Shown here one piece after another: positions 35,776-47,990 of a stretch of 64,000 nt of DNA. The first letter of the stretch is position 1; every line of letters starts with the position of its first letter. The notes under the pieces are model-generated. The model did not search any database and was not told the origin of the DNA. It was given only the letters and a program-made list of their open reading frames with translations. The position numbers and the translations under genes were made by a program. Source of the DNA: Mauremys mutica (lineage: Eukaryota; Chordata; Testudines; Geoemydidae); the NCBI RefSeq assembly GCF_020497125.1, contig NC_059075.1:48285821-48349820 (forward strand), in the 5' to 3' direction.

Positions 35776-36414
35776 CTAAGGATACTCCACTGTAGCAGAC
35801 TCCTGAGCAGTATCCCCACCGTAGGGCTGGGGTTTCTGCAGATGGCATTGGAAGCAGAGTCTCCAGTAATCAGATAATTTTCTGAAAAGGTATGTGCAGA
35901 CATCCAGGTTGCCTCTGTACAGATTTCTGAGATGGGGCATTATTGAGAAAGGCGACGGAGAAAGAAACCGACTTTGTGGAGTGAGTGCAAATACTGGTAT
36001 GATGCAAATCTGATAGAATTGTTTAAAACAGTCCAAAACCCATTTGGAGAGTCTCTGGGCCCATATGACTGAGCCCTTAGAGCTCTCCACAGTAGAAAAG
36101 AAAAGCATAAGACATTTCTTAAATGCCTTTGTCCTATTCAAGTAAAAGGCCAGGCTTCTCCTAACATCTAGCATGTGCAGTTTAGCCTTCCTGTTATTAC
36201 GGTGAGGCTTGGGGTAAAAGGTCGGGAGGTGAATCAGTTGGTTTATGTGAAAGGGGGAGGTCACCTTGAGGATGAAGTTCAGGTGCAGTCTGAGTGTGTC
36301 CTTGTCCTGAAAGAATATTGTGGTTGGGGGAGGAGGTGCCATCACTGTGGCTATTTTCCTCGCCGAGCTGATCCCCACCAGAAAGGCCATATTCATTGAC
36401 AGGTGTGTGAGCAA
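35776..36414 (-). pseudogene. DIRS tyrosine recombinase relic
   Basis: A 212-codon open frame, the longest relic of this element. It reads like the catalytic part of DIRS recombinases: MAFLVGISSARK (residues 9-20, carrying the first conserved Arg region), LDVRRSLAFYLNRT (82-95) and KGSVIWAQRLSKWVLDC (about 113-129). The region that should hold the HxxR box and the catalytic Tyr is degenerate (LYRGNLDVCTYLFRK), and I do not see a clean HxxR. The intact protein would join circular cDNA to the genome. The upstream part is separated from the reverse transcriptase by broken sequence. It is not a host gene, since its neighbours are other parts of the same retroelement. Confidence 0.65.
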
Positions 36415-37002
36415 AGGGAGGTCTAGTCAGACTTTTTGGTACTAGGTTTAGGTCCCGTGTTGGGGTAGGATGTCTGGGTTGTGGATAAAAGGTTTACTAT
36501 ACCCCTGAGGAATTGTTTTGTGATCAGGTGTGAGAATACTGCGTATCCCTCTACTTGTCGATGGAAGGCTGCTATAGCCACTAGGTGAACTCTGAGTGAA
36601 CTGATGGATAGCACTGATTTTTTATAGAGTCAGCACATAGTCTAGGACCATTGGGAGAGTAGCAGATGTTGAGGAAATTTGCTGGGAATCATACCAAACC
36701 TGAAACCTGGATCACTTTTTCTGGTAAGACTTGTAGTGGATTTTCTCCTGTGTAGTAACACTTCCTGTACTTAGTCCGAGCAGGACTCTTCTATTCTCTG
36801 GAACCATGAGGGAGCCACGCCTCAAGGCACACTATCCGCAAGTTGGGATGTACAGCATGTCCTTCATTCAGTGATAGGAGCTACGGCATGGGTTGGAGAG
36901 AGATCGGCGGGCATGTCACCAGTTGTGACAGGTATGGGTACCAAGTCTGTCTTGGACAGGTGGGAGCAATCAGTATGATGTGTACTCCTTCTCTTTCTAT
37001 TT

Positions 37003-37640
37003 TTAATAGGACTTTTGACAGTAGAGGACATGGGGGAAAGGCGTAGAGAAGGTCCCTGTTCCATAGGAAGAAGGAGATAATCCCCTAAAGAGTGCTTTGG
37101 CACGTAACAAGTCGAGGTCAGCCCCTATACATTCTAGGTGCTGTATAGGCATGAAAGTTGATTGTTGGATGTTGATCTGTAGACCCAGTTCCGTGAACAA
37201 GTCGACTGCAGTTTTGGTAACCTGGGAGCATCGTTGAAGGAGCAGGCTCTGAGGAGAATCGTCTAGGTAGGGGTAGATCATGAACCCCTGGCAGCGTAGA
37301 TGAGCAGCCACTAGGGAGAGGACCTTGGAGAATGCTCTCAGAGCCAATGAGAAGTCAAAGGGGAGTACTTTGTATTGGTAGTGGTCCTGCCCAGGTTAAA
37401 TCTGAGGAATTGTCTGTGTGAAGGTAGGATCAATATGTGGAAATAAACATCCTATAGGTCAAGGACCAAAAGCCAATCTCCCTGTTCCAAAGAGATGGAA
37501 TGATCACTGCTAGTGTGACCATCCTGAATTTTTGAGCTTTGACAAATTTGTTCGGAGCTCTGAGGTCCAGTATGGGTCTCCAACCTCCCTTCTTTTTGGG
37601 TATCAGAAAAATAACGAGAGTAGAAACCTTTGTCTCGCAG
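37003..37640 (-). pseudogene. DIRS reverse-transcriptase relic
   Basis: The frame 37003-37347 carries LALRAFSKVLSLVAAHLR and then IYPYLDDS, with YLDD as the polymerase active site, followed by LGLQINIQQSTF. Upstream on the minus strand, other frames keep pieces of the earlier reverse-transcriptase motifs: a proline-lysine-lysine motif before a dipeptide WR-like stretch near 37600, and GQDHYQYKVLPFDFSLALR near 37360. At least two frameshifts and several stops lie between them. The enzyme would have copied the element's RNA. This copy cannot. Confidence 0.65.
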
Positions 37641-38060
37641 ATGTTGAGGTACTGGTTCTATGGCTCTTAACTGGAGAAGGTGATCTATTTGTCATAATAA
37701 ACTTTCGTGAGAAGGGTCCCTGAAGAGGGGGAGAGAAGGGTGTTGGGGGCGGGAGGTGAAGTGGATGGAATACCCATTGCAGATGATTTCCAGGACCTAT
37801 CAGTCAGATGTTATTCATTCCCAGTTGTTGTGGAATGGAGCACAGTGATATATCCAAATGGGTGCAATGGGCTGGTCAGCTGCAGCTGGAGCTGAGGGGA
37901 GGGGTCTGTTGATGCCTTGACCAACATGTCAAAACTAATGTTTTGAGGCAGATGGTGGTGAGGCAGAAGGCTGTGGGCTTGATGGCTTGTCAGGGACATC
38001 TGGATTTTTTTCCTCTGAGGCTCATAGAAACACTGGATTGAGAATTGTGAAGTTTAGGAT

Positions 38061-38215
38061 TTATGTCCTGTCCTTCCGAGATCTGGGTCTGAGTTGTTGA
38101 CAGAGACCACACTTCTGAGGAATGTGGCCTTCCCCGAGGCAGTAGATACAGTGAGAATGTTTATCCACCACAGGGACGGCCTCCTTACACAAGAGGCACT
38201 TCTTAAAGCTCAGTG
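38061..38215 (-). pseudogene. DIRS Gag-like zinc-knuckle relic
   Basis: Reading the minus strand in one frame to a TAA at 38061-38063 gives a cysteine-rich segment with KKCLLCKEA, then CIYCLGEGHIPQKC (a CX2CX4HX4C knuckle), then GLCQQ. This resembles the cysteine-rich part of Gag-like proteins in vertebrate DIRS elements. No start codon is visible nearby and the 5' part is lost. The protein would bind element RNA. Confidence 0.5.
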
Positions 38216-38278
38216 AGACAGGAATATCCCATACCGGGGGAAGCAGCCCCAGACAAAGGGGAAACTAAAAATTTCCTT

Positions 38279-38281
<3 letters not shown>

Positions 38282-38310
<29 letters not shown>
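38282..38310. repeat. (GA)n microsatellite
   Basis: Fourteen uninterrupted GA units. Confidence 0.95.
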
Positions 38311-38314
<4 letters not shown>

Positions 38315-38390
38315 TAAAACAAGAGTACTTGTGGCACCTTAAAGACTAACAAATTTATTTTAGCATGAGCTTTCGTGAGCTAGAAAATAA
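38315..38390 (-). mobile_element. Penelope-like 3' fragment, truncated in hammerhead motif
   Basis: On the minus strand this reads TAGCTCACGAAAGCTCATGC, then a stretch ending TGCCACAAGTACTC. It matches a very common turtle repeat that I believe is Penelope-like. The GAAA with the flanking stem strand is the 3' half of a hammerhead core. The CTGATGA half that should precede it is missing, so the copy breaks inside the motif. Confidence 0.5.
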
Positions 38391-38763
38391 AGAAAATCTA
38401 CTACGAAGAGAGAAGATTAACTAGCTACTGAAAATGCTAAGGAAAGAGAGTAGACCTAACGATCCACAAACGGATTGCTAATGACTCTGTCTCTAGGCAG
38501 TTGAGAAGGAACTGAAGAGGGGTTTAACTGCGCGCATTGGTTAGCCTTGTGACAGGGCATGAGGGGGCGACAGTGCATGTGAGGACTGAACGGACACTGC
38601 TACCAAAGTTCTCTGATCAGCAGCACAGGGACACAAGTGCACCTACAGTGGAGCACCCATGGGGACACTACTCAAAGAAGAATGTGTTGTTATTTCCGGT
38701 CTGACTGGAAACAAGCAGCATTAGAAACCCTGAATGTCACTTCTCTCAAGACTTTTAGCCTAA

Positions 38764-38804
38764 TTTTGCAGATACATTCTGCAGATACATTTTGCAGATA
38801 CATG
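38764..38804. repeat. Short tandem repeat
   Basis: Three copies of a 15-16-bp unit, TTTGCAGATACATTC-like, in a row. Confidence 0.8.
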
Positions 38805-40085
38805 GTGCTTACCCATACCAAACTGTTCAGCTTTTGTAGGTTCACCCATCAGCAGTTAATATGCCTGGTTTTGTGACAAATGCCAGGAAATCATTTAATG
38901 AACACAGGTGATCAGGATCACAGTTTTAATCTCCGCCAAATGGCAGCTTCTCCCCAAAACATGACCTTCCAAGGACATTCATTCAGTAGCAATTCCGAAG
39001 GAAGATTGCCCGTTACATCTTCTTATACAATCATCATAGCATCCTCTTTTACTGTTAACAGTGGGCAATAGTCACAAATGACTGACACTACGCAACAGTG
39101 ACTGCCATGTAGGGAACACAGAAAAATTAAGCAACATACCACATCAGTGTAACTTGCACAAAAACAGTGAAAGGGTAACCTCATCAACTGTCTCCTGGTG
39201 ACTCAAAGCCTCTTGATTCTCCAAAAATGGCTACTTCCACATTGCTGGGGTTAGCATAACTGTATAATGAACTGATAGCTTACTGTAATAGGCTGTACTC
39301 AGAGCCTCATGGGGCCATGCTCAGGACTGGTTCTATGGGTGGGTGAACAGGATGGTTGCCCTGGGTGCAATACAGCTGGGGGTTTTGGCTTTTGCTCTGC
39401 TGTTTCACCAGCTGTTTAAGTTTTTTTCCTTAGCTGCTGAGGAGGAGGGCACCAAGCAAATGTTTTTGACCTCCACCCCTGTGGCTGAGGGGAAAAAATA
39501 ACCATGGTTGGCTACTTCGGGTGAGAGAGGGAACAATGGCACATCTAGAGCCACTCCAGGTCACCCTTTTGGAAAGAACACTTCTCCTATCCGATTTTCC
39601 CATTAAAGAAATCTCCGCTGACTCAGGCAGATGTGTAGGGCCAATTGCAGACACCAACTGTAAGGAACCAAAGGTTATTCCAAAAGAAACTGTGGAACTA
39701 CATTTATTTTTCCATACTTGAGCTCATGACTAGATCTGAGAATTGGAGCTCCTGAAGCATATGGACAGGAGTGCCTCCTTCAACACTTTGAAGTTAAAGG
39801 AAAAGTAGCTGGGATCCTTGATGAATCTGCATTCATAAGGGCAAGTGAGCCTCATTATCTAATCAGAAGTTTATAGAAGGATTGTTTTTCTCTCAGGAAG
39901 GGAGACAGAATGACCCTGAACAGAAAAGCTGCAAACAGAGAAAAATTCTTCACACCTCAGAAGAGTGTATACATTATCAATCCCCAGGCCAAACAACTGG
40001 TTTGTGAGTTGGTATTTATGTAGTGATCATGATTAAAAGTATTATATTTTGTCACCTGCAAGCAATTAATATCACCCCGGCAACT

Positions 40086-40126
40086 ATAATAATAATAATA
40101 AGAATATAGTAGTAGTAGTAGTAGTA
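40086..40126. repeat. (AAT)n and (AGT)n microsatellites
   Basis: About five AAT units followed, after a short gap, by about six AGT units. Confidence 0.85.
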
Positions 40127-40714
40127 ATAAGTGAATTTCATCTATAGATCAGTGCTTTATGCTATTCCATACAGTCAACACAGGCTGGGGCAAATACAAG
40201 TAGTAAAATGAACTGACTGAATATACTAGTTATCAGTCTGTTGTATAAATAAATAATATATTCTTCCCTGCACTGACAGAGGAACACACTAGATAAACCT
40301 ACCAGACCTTTTTAACGGCTAACGTTTGTAAATGTAAGAATTCCCCTCTTCTTTCTCCATTTCCTAAGTCTTGTTCTAATTTTTTTATGCAAGCCACATT
40401 AGGGGAAGTTAAGCAATAGGGAAGATTAAGGTGGCATTTTCACTTAACCTGCTTGAAGTACCTGACAAGTGAGGACAGTAAGAATCAAAAGTGCACAGTA
40501 CTAAAAATGTATTCACAAAATAGATCTTGCTTAACAAGCCACAATGGTTCGTTCCTCCACACCCTGACCCGAGGACCCACTTTAGTGATTGGGTGTAATT
40601 CAGTGACCACACCCATTCCATCACTGTTTTTTCTACCAAGACATCCAGCAAGGCAGCCAATTTGCGAGACCTGTTATGATGGTTTTGTGATACTGACATT
40701 TTTCTGCTTGGAAG

Positions 40715-40749
<35 letters not shown>

Positions 40750-43700
40750 GCAAGAGCCATCAGATAATAATGACTTTTGGTTTCTACCCACCTGTGCTAC
40801 ATTCAAACTGGTGACCTAAAGGTGAAGGTCTCCATATCCCATTACCAGACCCTCAAGTCCGTAGTCTCCCTGTGCAGTAAGTGTTTCTCTACAGTATAAA
40901 GTCAAGAGACAGTAAAATCTGTCTATCTGAAATCTGTTCTCAAGTTCATGGTCAGTCAAACCATTCTAATGCACACAGATATGTACTTCAGATATTGTTT
41001 TTGTTGAATATTTTTCAGCCAACACAATAACCCTGAGCAAGGAAAAACCACATAAAAATTAAGATAAAAAAATGTAAGTCAAGTATTTCTCAACAGAGTC
41101 CAAAATTAAGATCCCAAACTCTCTACACATTACAAGGAAAAAAGAATTAGCCACTATCAACAAGAATTTGAAAAAAAATGCTCATATAATAGTCCAAACA
41201 TTATTTACACTTCTACCAAGCTACTGAAATATATGCATTTTAATAGTTTTAATATGAGCATTATATGCAAATCTTGTGTTTAGCAAATGTGTTCTATTTG
41301 CACAAACTGAGAAACTGTTTTGTACTCAGTAGTACTGATCTGTTTTTAAAACACAGTTTTAAGTATCAGGAACAGTAAATTAACTTCTGTGTTAAATGTG
41401 CCAAGTACAACAAAAGTGTTAATTAGTATTATTAAAACAGTTTTATGGGGAGCCGGGAAAGGAGAAACTAATTTTAAACAGTAACAGTTTTGGTTTGAAC
41501 TATACGTCTGCCAAAAACAAAATGACTAAATGCTTATATATTTGGAATGTGTTTAACCTAAGTTACAAGAAACCATCTTCTCTAAAATATAAAAGGTATT
41601 TTTAAGAAATAAACATACTTTATACCGTATTAAGTTAAAAATACTTTCTTTCAATGTAACATTCAGCCCTGAATTAATCAGATAAAGATGAAAGTAGAGA
41701 ATTTTGCCAACAGTGTTTCTTACTAACGTCGCTCACTTATGCCTTTCAGCTTGGTATATTTTCTATGAAGGATATCTTGTTAAAACAACTGTTGAAGGCA
41801 AGTCATATCATATCAACCACACACCATACCCTATGGGAGCTCAAATGTTCCAAAGTCTATGTTAATACAATCCTGCTGCACAATTCAACTAAGGGAGGAA
41901 AAAAAGCAGTTTTTCAGTGACATGTAAGACTTCATATAAGTACCACATTATCTATATGTCTTCTAGAAATGAGGCAAAGCCATAGCAAGGATTATACTGA
42001 ATCAATTTAGGAAGGTAAATATTGTTAAGTAGTACCATAAAATAGCCTAGTAGATGATTCTAATCTCCATTTATCAACCAACAAGAAGGCTGCACTTCAG
42101 TGCATCTTCCAACAATATATCTGTAGGACAGCAATATTCTCTGGCTTGAGAAACCCATGCAACTCTTCAGCCAGGGGTTTGCTGCATTCTAATATAAGAT
42201 TTACTATGCAATATGCCATGTACTTCCACAATCCCCTTACAAAGTGGTTTTAAAAAAAACATGTGTGGCTTTTTCCCTATCTAAGTCTTGTGAGTGTGGT
42301 TTCCACTAGTCAAAGACTAACTACCACTATTCCAGGATGCCCAACATCTCTTTTCGATTACTACATATAAAGATACACGATATTGTTTGTTGTAGGATTT
42401 TGAACTGCAAAAAACATACTTTTTATATTCTTTTAACCTTACTGGAGACACACGAGACAATGGAGGATCTGCCAATGCGTTCAGAACATTCTGTCTCCCT
42501 TGTTATTTCGTGGAGGCTACTGCATTGCACTCAACAGACATTATTGGCCCTTCCTGATTTACAAAGAACTAAAAAGCGAAGACAGAAACAGTAGTACTGA
42601 CACCTTAAAGTATTTCTAGTCAGCTAGCAAAGTATGGGTCCTTGCCAATAAAGTCTCATTCTGTTTATTATTTGGGCTAGACCCCAAATCACTATTTTTA
42701 AATTAAAAAAACAAAAAGCTAAACAAGACCTTGGTAGTGTCAATTCTCCTGTTTAAGCAGGCCACTCAGCAGGCTGACATTCAGCTTCTGATCTGTATTT
42801 TTCAAAATATTTTCTGTTTACTGACAGAGGTTGCTATAAAAAATTTGTCTCAGTATCAAGCTGGTGATTGACAGTGGGGCCAGTGAGACTGCAGTTGGCT
42901 TAAGGAAGGGGAAGGAGCATTAGCTGTGCCACAGTGGCGAAGTAGTATCAGTTTATGAGCAGGGATGGAGAAAGAGATAAAAGCATGTTCAGGACATATT
43001 TCTGAGACAAAAGAATAAAAACACTAACGATGCAATAATGGGCATGACATTAAAAGGAAATTCTAGAACTGCAAAACAGATAAAAAGCAGGAAAAAGGTT
43101 AAAAAGATTCCATCCTCATTTTATAAAATGTTTTAGCAGCAATAGAAGCAAAAATTGATTTTCAGGATTTCATTGATTTTAAAATCTCTACATCTTCCAT
43201 GTTACTAGAATATATGGGATCTAAACTGTGAAGCCACATGAGGCTTCACTTTTCCTGTCCATGTATCAACATGGTCCCAATTTCTAAACCAACGAAATGT
43301 TCTGTTTCAAAGAGTTTTATCCAATTCTAACCCTTGACTGGACAATCGGGTTTTTTAAAATCCTGATATATCCATCCAAAAAAAATAAGGGTACTTGCTA
43401 GTGCATAACTCCAAGCGGTCTGACCTGGGGGTCGCATTTGAGCACTGGTTTTTTTTTTTAAAAGCTAGCTATGTTAAGGAATGAGAAAGTCAGTTCCCCA
43501 TGTAGGAGAACCCAACAAAAGGAAACAGCATAGAAGTCACACAGCAATGTTTTACTTATGGATGGGGAAAGGAGAACTGTATTAAATTAAGTGTTTTACT
43601 AAAGTATCCATATGTTCCAACTAAATCTTTAATATATAATCTGGCAGTAGCTGCTTGTAAACTGAGACTGACTATATCACTTTTATATAAATTTGCTAGA

Positions 43701-43814
43701 TGACTGTAAAACTGTAGGGCCTAATTTTTCAGAAGCACTGAGCTCTCAAAATTCCAGCTGAAGTAAAAATTAGGCCCATAAAACTTGAGCGACACCAACA
43801 AATGCACAATAGAG

Positions 43815-43827
43815 CCCCCCCCCCCCC
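43815..43827. repeat. Poly-C run
   Basis: Thirteen consecutive C bases, likely length-variable and error-prone in assemblies. Confidence 0.85.
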
Positions 43828-44367
43828 TTTGAATAATGAAATATATTAATAGACAAGTTTCCATATTTGGAAAATATAGTGTGTGAGAACACATTTCTCT
43901 GTGTGCGCGCACATACTGGCATGTATATACACCCATCCCATACAAGTAGTCATGAAATCCATGACCCATGTGGTAAGTTGCAGAGTTATGTGACAAATAT
44001 ATTTATCATTCTTCTTTGATTACTCTACCTGCCATTTATTCACTAATACATCTCCCCACACCTTATTCTAATATTTCAAATCCTTGAGCACTTTGAAAGA
44101 GCTGTGATTGTTTTAATAATTAACATCCAAGAGAAAAGTTTCCTCCAAATATTTAGTTCCCCGCCACCCCATCACATCTGTCTGAGGCAGAGTGGGAAGA
44201 TTCACATGCGGGCCAATAACAGCTTTTCCAAACTTAAAAATATTGCCACTTTTAAATCAGTTATCTCACAGCCATCTAGGACTAGAAATGGGAATTTTAC
44301 AATACTGGAAAGGGAAAGGTTTCCATCTTCCATCTTCCCCAGGACCCACTTCCAACCCTGGAAAAAT

Positions 44368-45300
44368 CTTAGAGCATGTCTACACCAGAAAGGTAAGTCA
44401 ACATATGTAATTACTGAGGTGGTTCATGTCCACACTACCCTCCTTCTGTCAATAGTGCACGTCCTCACCAGGAGTGTTTCCACCAAGTTAAGAGGGGCAG
44501 TGCTGGGGGCTGAAAGCCTGGGCTCTCGGCTCCACATGCAGCTTCCCGCTCCCAGAAGCCAAGCTGCCTGCCCCCCAGCTCATGGCTCCCTGTCCTCAGT
44601 AGCCAGGCTGCCCACTCCCCAGCTCTCAGTTCCCTGCTGACAGGAGCTTGGCTGCCCACCCCACAGCAGCCTGGCTAACTCCCGGGCTCTCGGCTCCCCA
44701 TTCCGTTGCAACTGCCCAGCTCCCTGCTCCGAGCTGGGCTGCGCCCTGGGCTCCCCACCAGCAGCCCAGGAGCAGTCCAGAGCTTGCAGCTGGGAGCCCA
44801 GCTACAGAGGGGAGCAGAGAGCTCAGGGGGGCAGTCAGGCTCCCGGCAGCAGGGAGCGAGGAGCCAGGAGTCCCTGGGCAGTCCCTGCAGGGAGCCTCTG
44901 GGCAGCAACCCAGCTGGCAGCAGGGAGCCAGGCAGGCACAGCTTGGATTGGAGGAAGGAGGAAGGCTGGGAGTGAGGGGGCAGCCAGGTTTTGATGGAGG
45001 CGAGCACAGCCTGGCTGGGAGCTCAGAGCTCAGGATTTAGCTGGAGCCCCCCACCTGCCCCCATGACTTTATGTATGGAGCTGAGAAATTGACAAGAACA
45101 ACAGCCAATGTAAGTAATGTAGTGTCACCCTAACTACACTGACATACGCCCTACACCTCTCATGGAGGTGGAGTTATTATGTTGGGGTAGTAGGGCACTT
45201 ACATGGATGGGAGCAAGGTTGTAGTGCGTACACTGTCATAATTAGGTCAAAGTAAGTTGCCTTACATCGACCTAACTCTGTAGTATAGATCAAGCCTTAG
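44368..45300. mobile_element. DNA transposon filled with GC-rich minisatellite
   Basis: The left end CTTAGAGCATGTCTACACC and the right end GATCAAGCCTTAG (preceded by CTGTAGTATA) are imperfect inverted termini of a hAT-like kind. Between them, 44480-45060 is a GC-rich block whose left half is rich in CCCAGCTC and GGCTCCC words and whose right half is rich in their complements (GGGAGC, CAGCTGG), a large imperfect inverted repeat. No clear 8-bp duplication was found. Open frames of 110-178 codons here are compositional. Confidence 0.5.
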
Positions 45301-45399
45301 ACTTGAAAATCAACACACAGGTGTCAGGCCTTTACCTCTCCTGGGATACAATGCCTTAGTTTCCCCACTCTTGGACTGAGATTTAGGAACATCTAGAAC

Positions 45400-45970
45400 A
45401 TGAGGGTACATCCCTGACTATCTTGGCTAATAGACATTGATGGACCTACCCTCCATGAATTTATATAATTCTTTTTTGAACCCAGTTATACTTTTGGCCT
45501 TCAAAGCATCCCCTGGCAACAAGTTCCACAGGTTGACTGTGTGTTGTGTGAAGTAGTACTTCCTTTTATTTGTTTTAAACTTACTGCATATTCATTTCAT
45601 TGGGTGACCCCGGTTCTTGTATTCACTTTTTCCACACCATTTATGATTTTATAGACCTCTACCAAATGCCCCCTCAGTCATCTCTTTTCCAAGCTGAAAA
45701 GTCCCAGTCTTTTTAATCTCTCCTCACATGGAAGCTATTCCATACCTTTAATAATTTGTGTTGCCCTTCTCCATCCCTTTTTCATTTCTAATGTATCTTA
45801 GTTAAGATGAGGCAACCAGAACTGCATGCAGTAATCAAGTTGTGGGCATATCATGGATTTATATAGTGGCATTATGATAGTTACTGTCTTATCTAATGGT
45901 TCTTAACATTCTGTTAGCTTTTTTAACTGCCACTGCACATTGAGCGGATGTTTTCAGAGAACTATCCACA
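45400..45970 (-). mobile_element. CR1 LINE 3' fragment
   Basis: Plus-strand words ATGGACCTACCCTCCATGAA, TTTTTTGAACCCAGTTATAC, TCCACAGGTTGACTG and TCCTCACATGGAAGC in the same order as at 23016-23880. Same subfamily, minus orientation, 5'-truncated, no open frame. Confidence 0.85.
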
Positions 45971-47769
45971 GTGACTCTAATAAGCAATATACAAATGTCA
46001 ACCCAGATGGAGTCCTACCCCAGAATGAATTTTAATATATTCCCCACAATCATCTCTTTCAGGCAAAAGTATGAGTATACAGTTGAGACTGACCTGAAAG
46101 TAAACAAGCTTAGAACCTGCTGGAACAACAAAGAAAGAAAATTCCAGAGCTGCAGGACCTCCACATGTTCTGGCTCCTGTCCCCAGACACTGAAACCCAT
46201 GAACATTTAGCAAAAGTGCACCATCTAATCTGAATTTTCACAAGAGCACATAATCCAAGTGGTCTCATGGTTTTGATTTGGTTTACAGTACCGTATCTCC
46301 ATCAGATGAATCCACAAACTAAATTTTACAGCAGCTCAGTAGCACTTTTTTATGGATGATTACCTGATGTTATAGCAAACCAATGCCACCGTTATCATCA
46401 ATGCTGATGCATAGCCTGGATACAAGGCTGATATTATCCAAGTTTGTCTGCCACATAACTATCAGTAGTAATCAAGAAGTAATGCAACAACTCTAAAAGC
46501 TGCTACTACCCTTAGAAGCAAGCAAGCCTCTTGCTGTGATAATCATAACATGGTATCTTAGTTATGAGATTTATGCATTCCCTAGGGCAAGCAGCAAGCC
46601 ATTATGCCTGACTAAGTCATGCTAGCTAGATTTTTTATTCCAGGCATCCTTGGAGTTTTGGGGAGGTGGCGAAATCTGAGAATATCAAGCAAAAGTCTTT
46701 GTTTACACCGTTTGGTTTTATAACTCAAACATCTTGAATTTAGTATGGGTTGCATTGTCATGCTTAATCAGGAAAATCACACCATCTTGTAGATTTCTAA
46801 GAAGGGCAAAGTGAAATATGTAAAGCAACTCAGAAGATTAGGTTTCTAACCATTAATTCAACTATACAACAAGAATGTCTCATACGACAGACATTTAATT
46901 ATATTATGAAAAAGAGGATTGATTTTTAAATGCAATGCAGCTCTTTGGGCCTCTTTATCCCAATAAGTATTTCATACATTCTTCCTAAGGACCCTGGAAC
47001 AACTAATGTTTCTTCAATTTTTCAGAGTGGAAGCCTCATTGTGGTAGACTTTGAAATCAACTGACATAAAGGACCAAAATCAATCTCTCTTTTTCCCCAG
47101 ACCTAAGTCAATAACCTAGATATTGAATGTTAAGTATTTTGTCTATTTCATATCTCTCTTAAACAACAACCACCATTTCACTTCAGAGAACAAGTCTGCT
47201 AATCTTGAATGCTTCTGTTAGAATGATACCATGACAAAAAAGGACAATGAGGCAGGTAAATCCCTTGGGACAATGAAAATACAACCCTACAAAGCAACAG
47301 TACTTCCCATTCTACTGTATAGTAATGGAACCTGAGACCCAATGATTATGTGTAAAAGGGTGAAACCTGATTATATTTCTATGGCTCTATACATTCAGTA
47401 AGCTCCAGACAGAAAGCGTGTTATGTGTTCTTCTATGGTTTTCATCATCATTTTTAAATACATGATATCACAATGTTACTGAACACTGTGTTAACCCCAA
47501 ATTCAACATCCAGTCAGCAGAGGACTTCATAACCTGCAGAGTACAGGAAAGGGAAGTATGTACCGCTTCATGTCTGAGGAGTTCAGGTTCAGGAGGAAGC
47601 TTGGGGACGAGGGAGAACAGGAGCAGCCTGGGAGCTATCTGTGGGAGAAGGTCAGATAGGCAGCCGGTGGTGAGCTGGAAAGTCCGAGAGCTGGCAGGGG
47701 ACAGCAGGAGCCAGAGCAGAAGGACACCAGGCTACTGACTACAGGCCAATGTAAAACGTGAAGGGTTAT
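45971..47769. other. Non-coding stretch
   Basis: Short open frames only (79 codons or fewer). A G-rich part at 47540-47740 may be an unrecognised repeat. Nothing else is supportable. Confidence 0.35.
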
Positions 47770-47990
47770 GAGGTGTGTGAGGGAAAAAAAATTATTGGCC
47801 CACCTTCTATTGGTGAGAGGGACAAGCTTTTTACCTTACATATAGGTCATCTTCAGCTCTTCTTCAGCTCTGTGTAACCTCGAAAGTTTCTCTCTCTCTC
47901 TCACCAGCAGAAGGTGGGCCAATAAAAGATATTACTTCATCTACCCTATCTCTCTAATATTCTGGGACCAACACAGCAACAACAACACTG
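47770..47990. mobile_element. Penelope-like element relic with hammerhead-like centre
   Basis: Two arms of about 55 bp are inverted copies: ATTGGCCCACCTTCTATTGG at 47793 and its counterpart ending AGAAGGTGGGCCAAT at 47922. Between them lie hammerhead-like pieces. On the minus strand CTGAAGA occurs twice (complements of 47861-47867 and 47850-47856), and on the plus strand CTCGAAAG occurs at 47878. The arrangement of facing terminal repeats with hammerhead motifs is known in Penelope-like retroelements. Here the conserved core is broken in both directions, so self-cleavage is unlikely. Confidence 0.5.

Larger units (their letters stand above)
35690..38690 (-). mobile_element. Decayed DIRS-type retroelement
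   Basis: On the minus strand the order is a Gag-like zinc-knuckle frame (38061-38215), reverse transcriptase (about 37640-37003) and tyrosine recombinase (36414-35776). That order, with a recombinase in place of an integrase, is diagnostic of DIRS-like elements. Similar sequences mark the two ends in the same orientation: GTGGAGCACCCCATGAGGGA at 35707 and GTGGAGCACCCATGGGGACA at 38648. Multiple frameshifts and stops show it is long dead. A (GA)n tract and a Penelope-like fragment lie near the 38.3-kb edge. The exact limits are uncertain. Confidence 0.7.
38805..44367. other. Mostly AT-rich DNA without recognised gene
   Basis: Open frames are 96 codons or fewer with no domain. Microsatellites lie at 40086-40126 and a 13-base C run at 43815-43827. 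No terminal repeats or tRNA-like boxes were recognised. Confidence 0.4.

Noticed and set aside
35776..36414. 212-codon frame as a possible host gene
   Set aside because: Its motifs and its neighbours (reverse transcriptase and Gag-like relics on the same strand) show that it is a DIRS recombinase relic.
42337..42594. 85-codon frame in AT-rich DNA
   Set aside because: No motif, no repeat context and no splice-like borders that I could support.
44104..45040. Open frames of 110-178 codons on both strands
   Set aside because: All lie in or run into the GC-rich inverted minisatellite of the transposon at 44368-45300. High GC alone removes stop codons.
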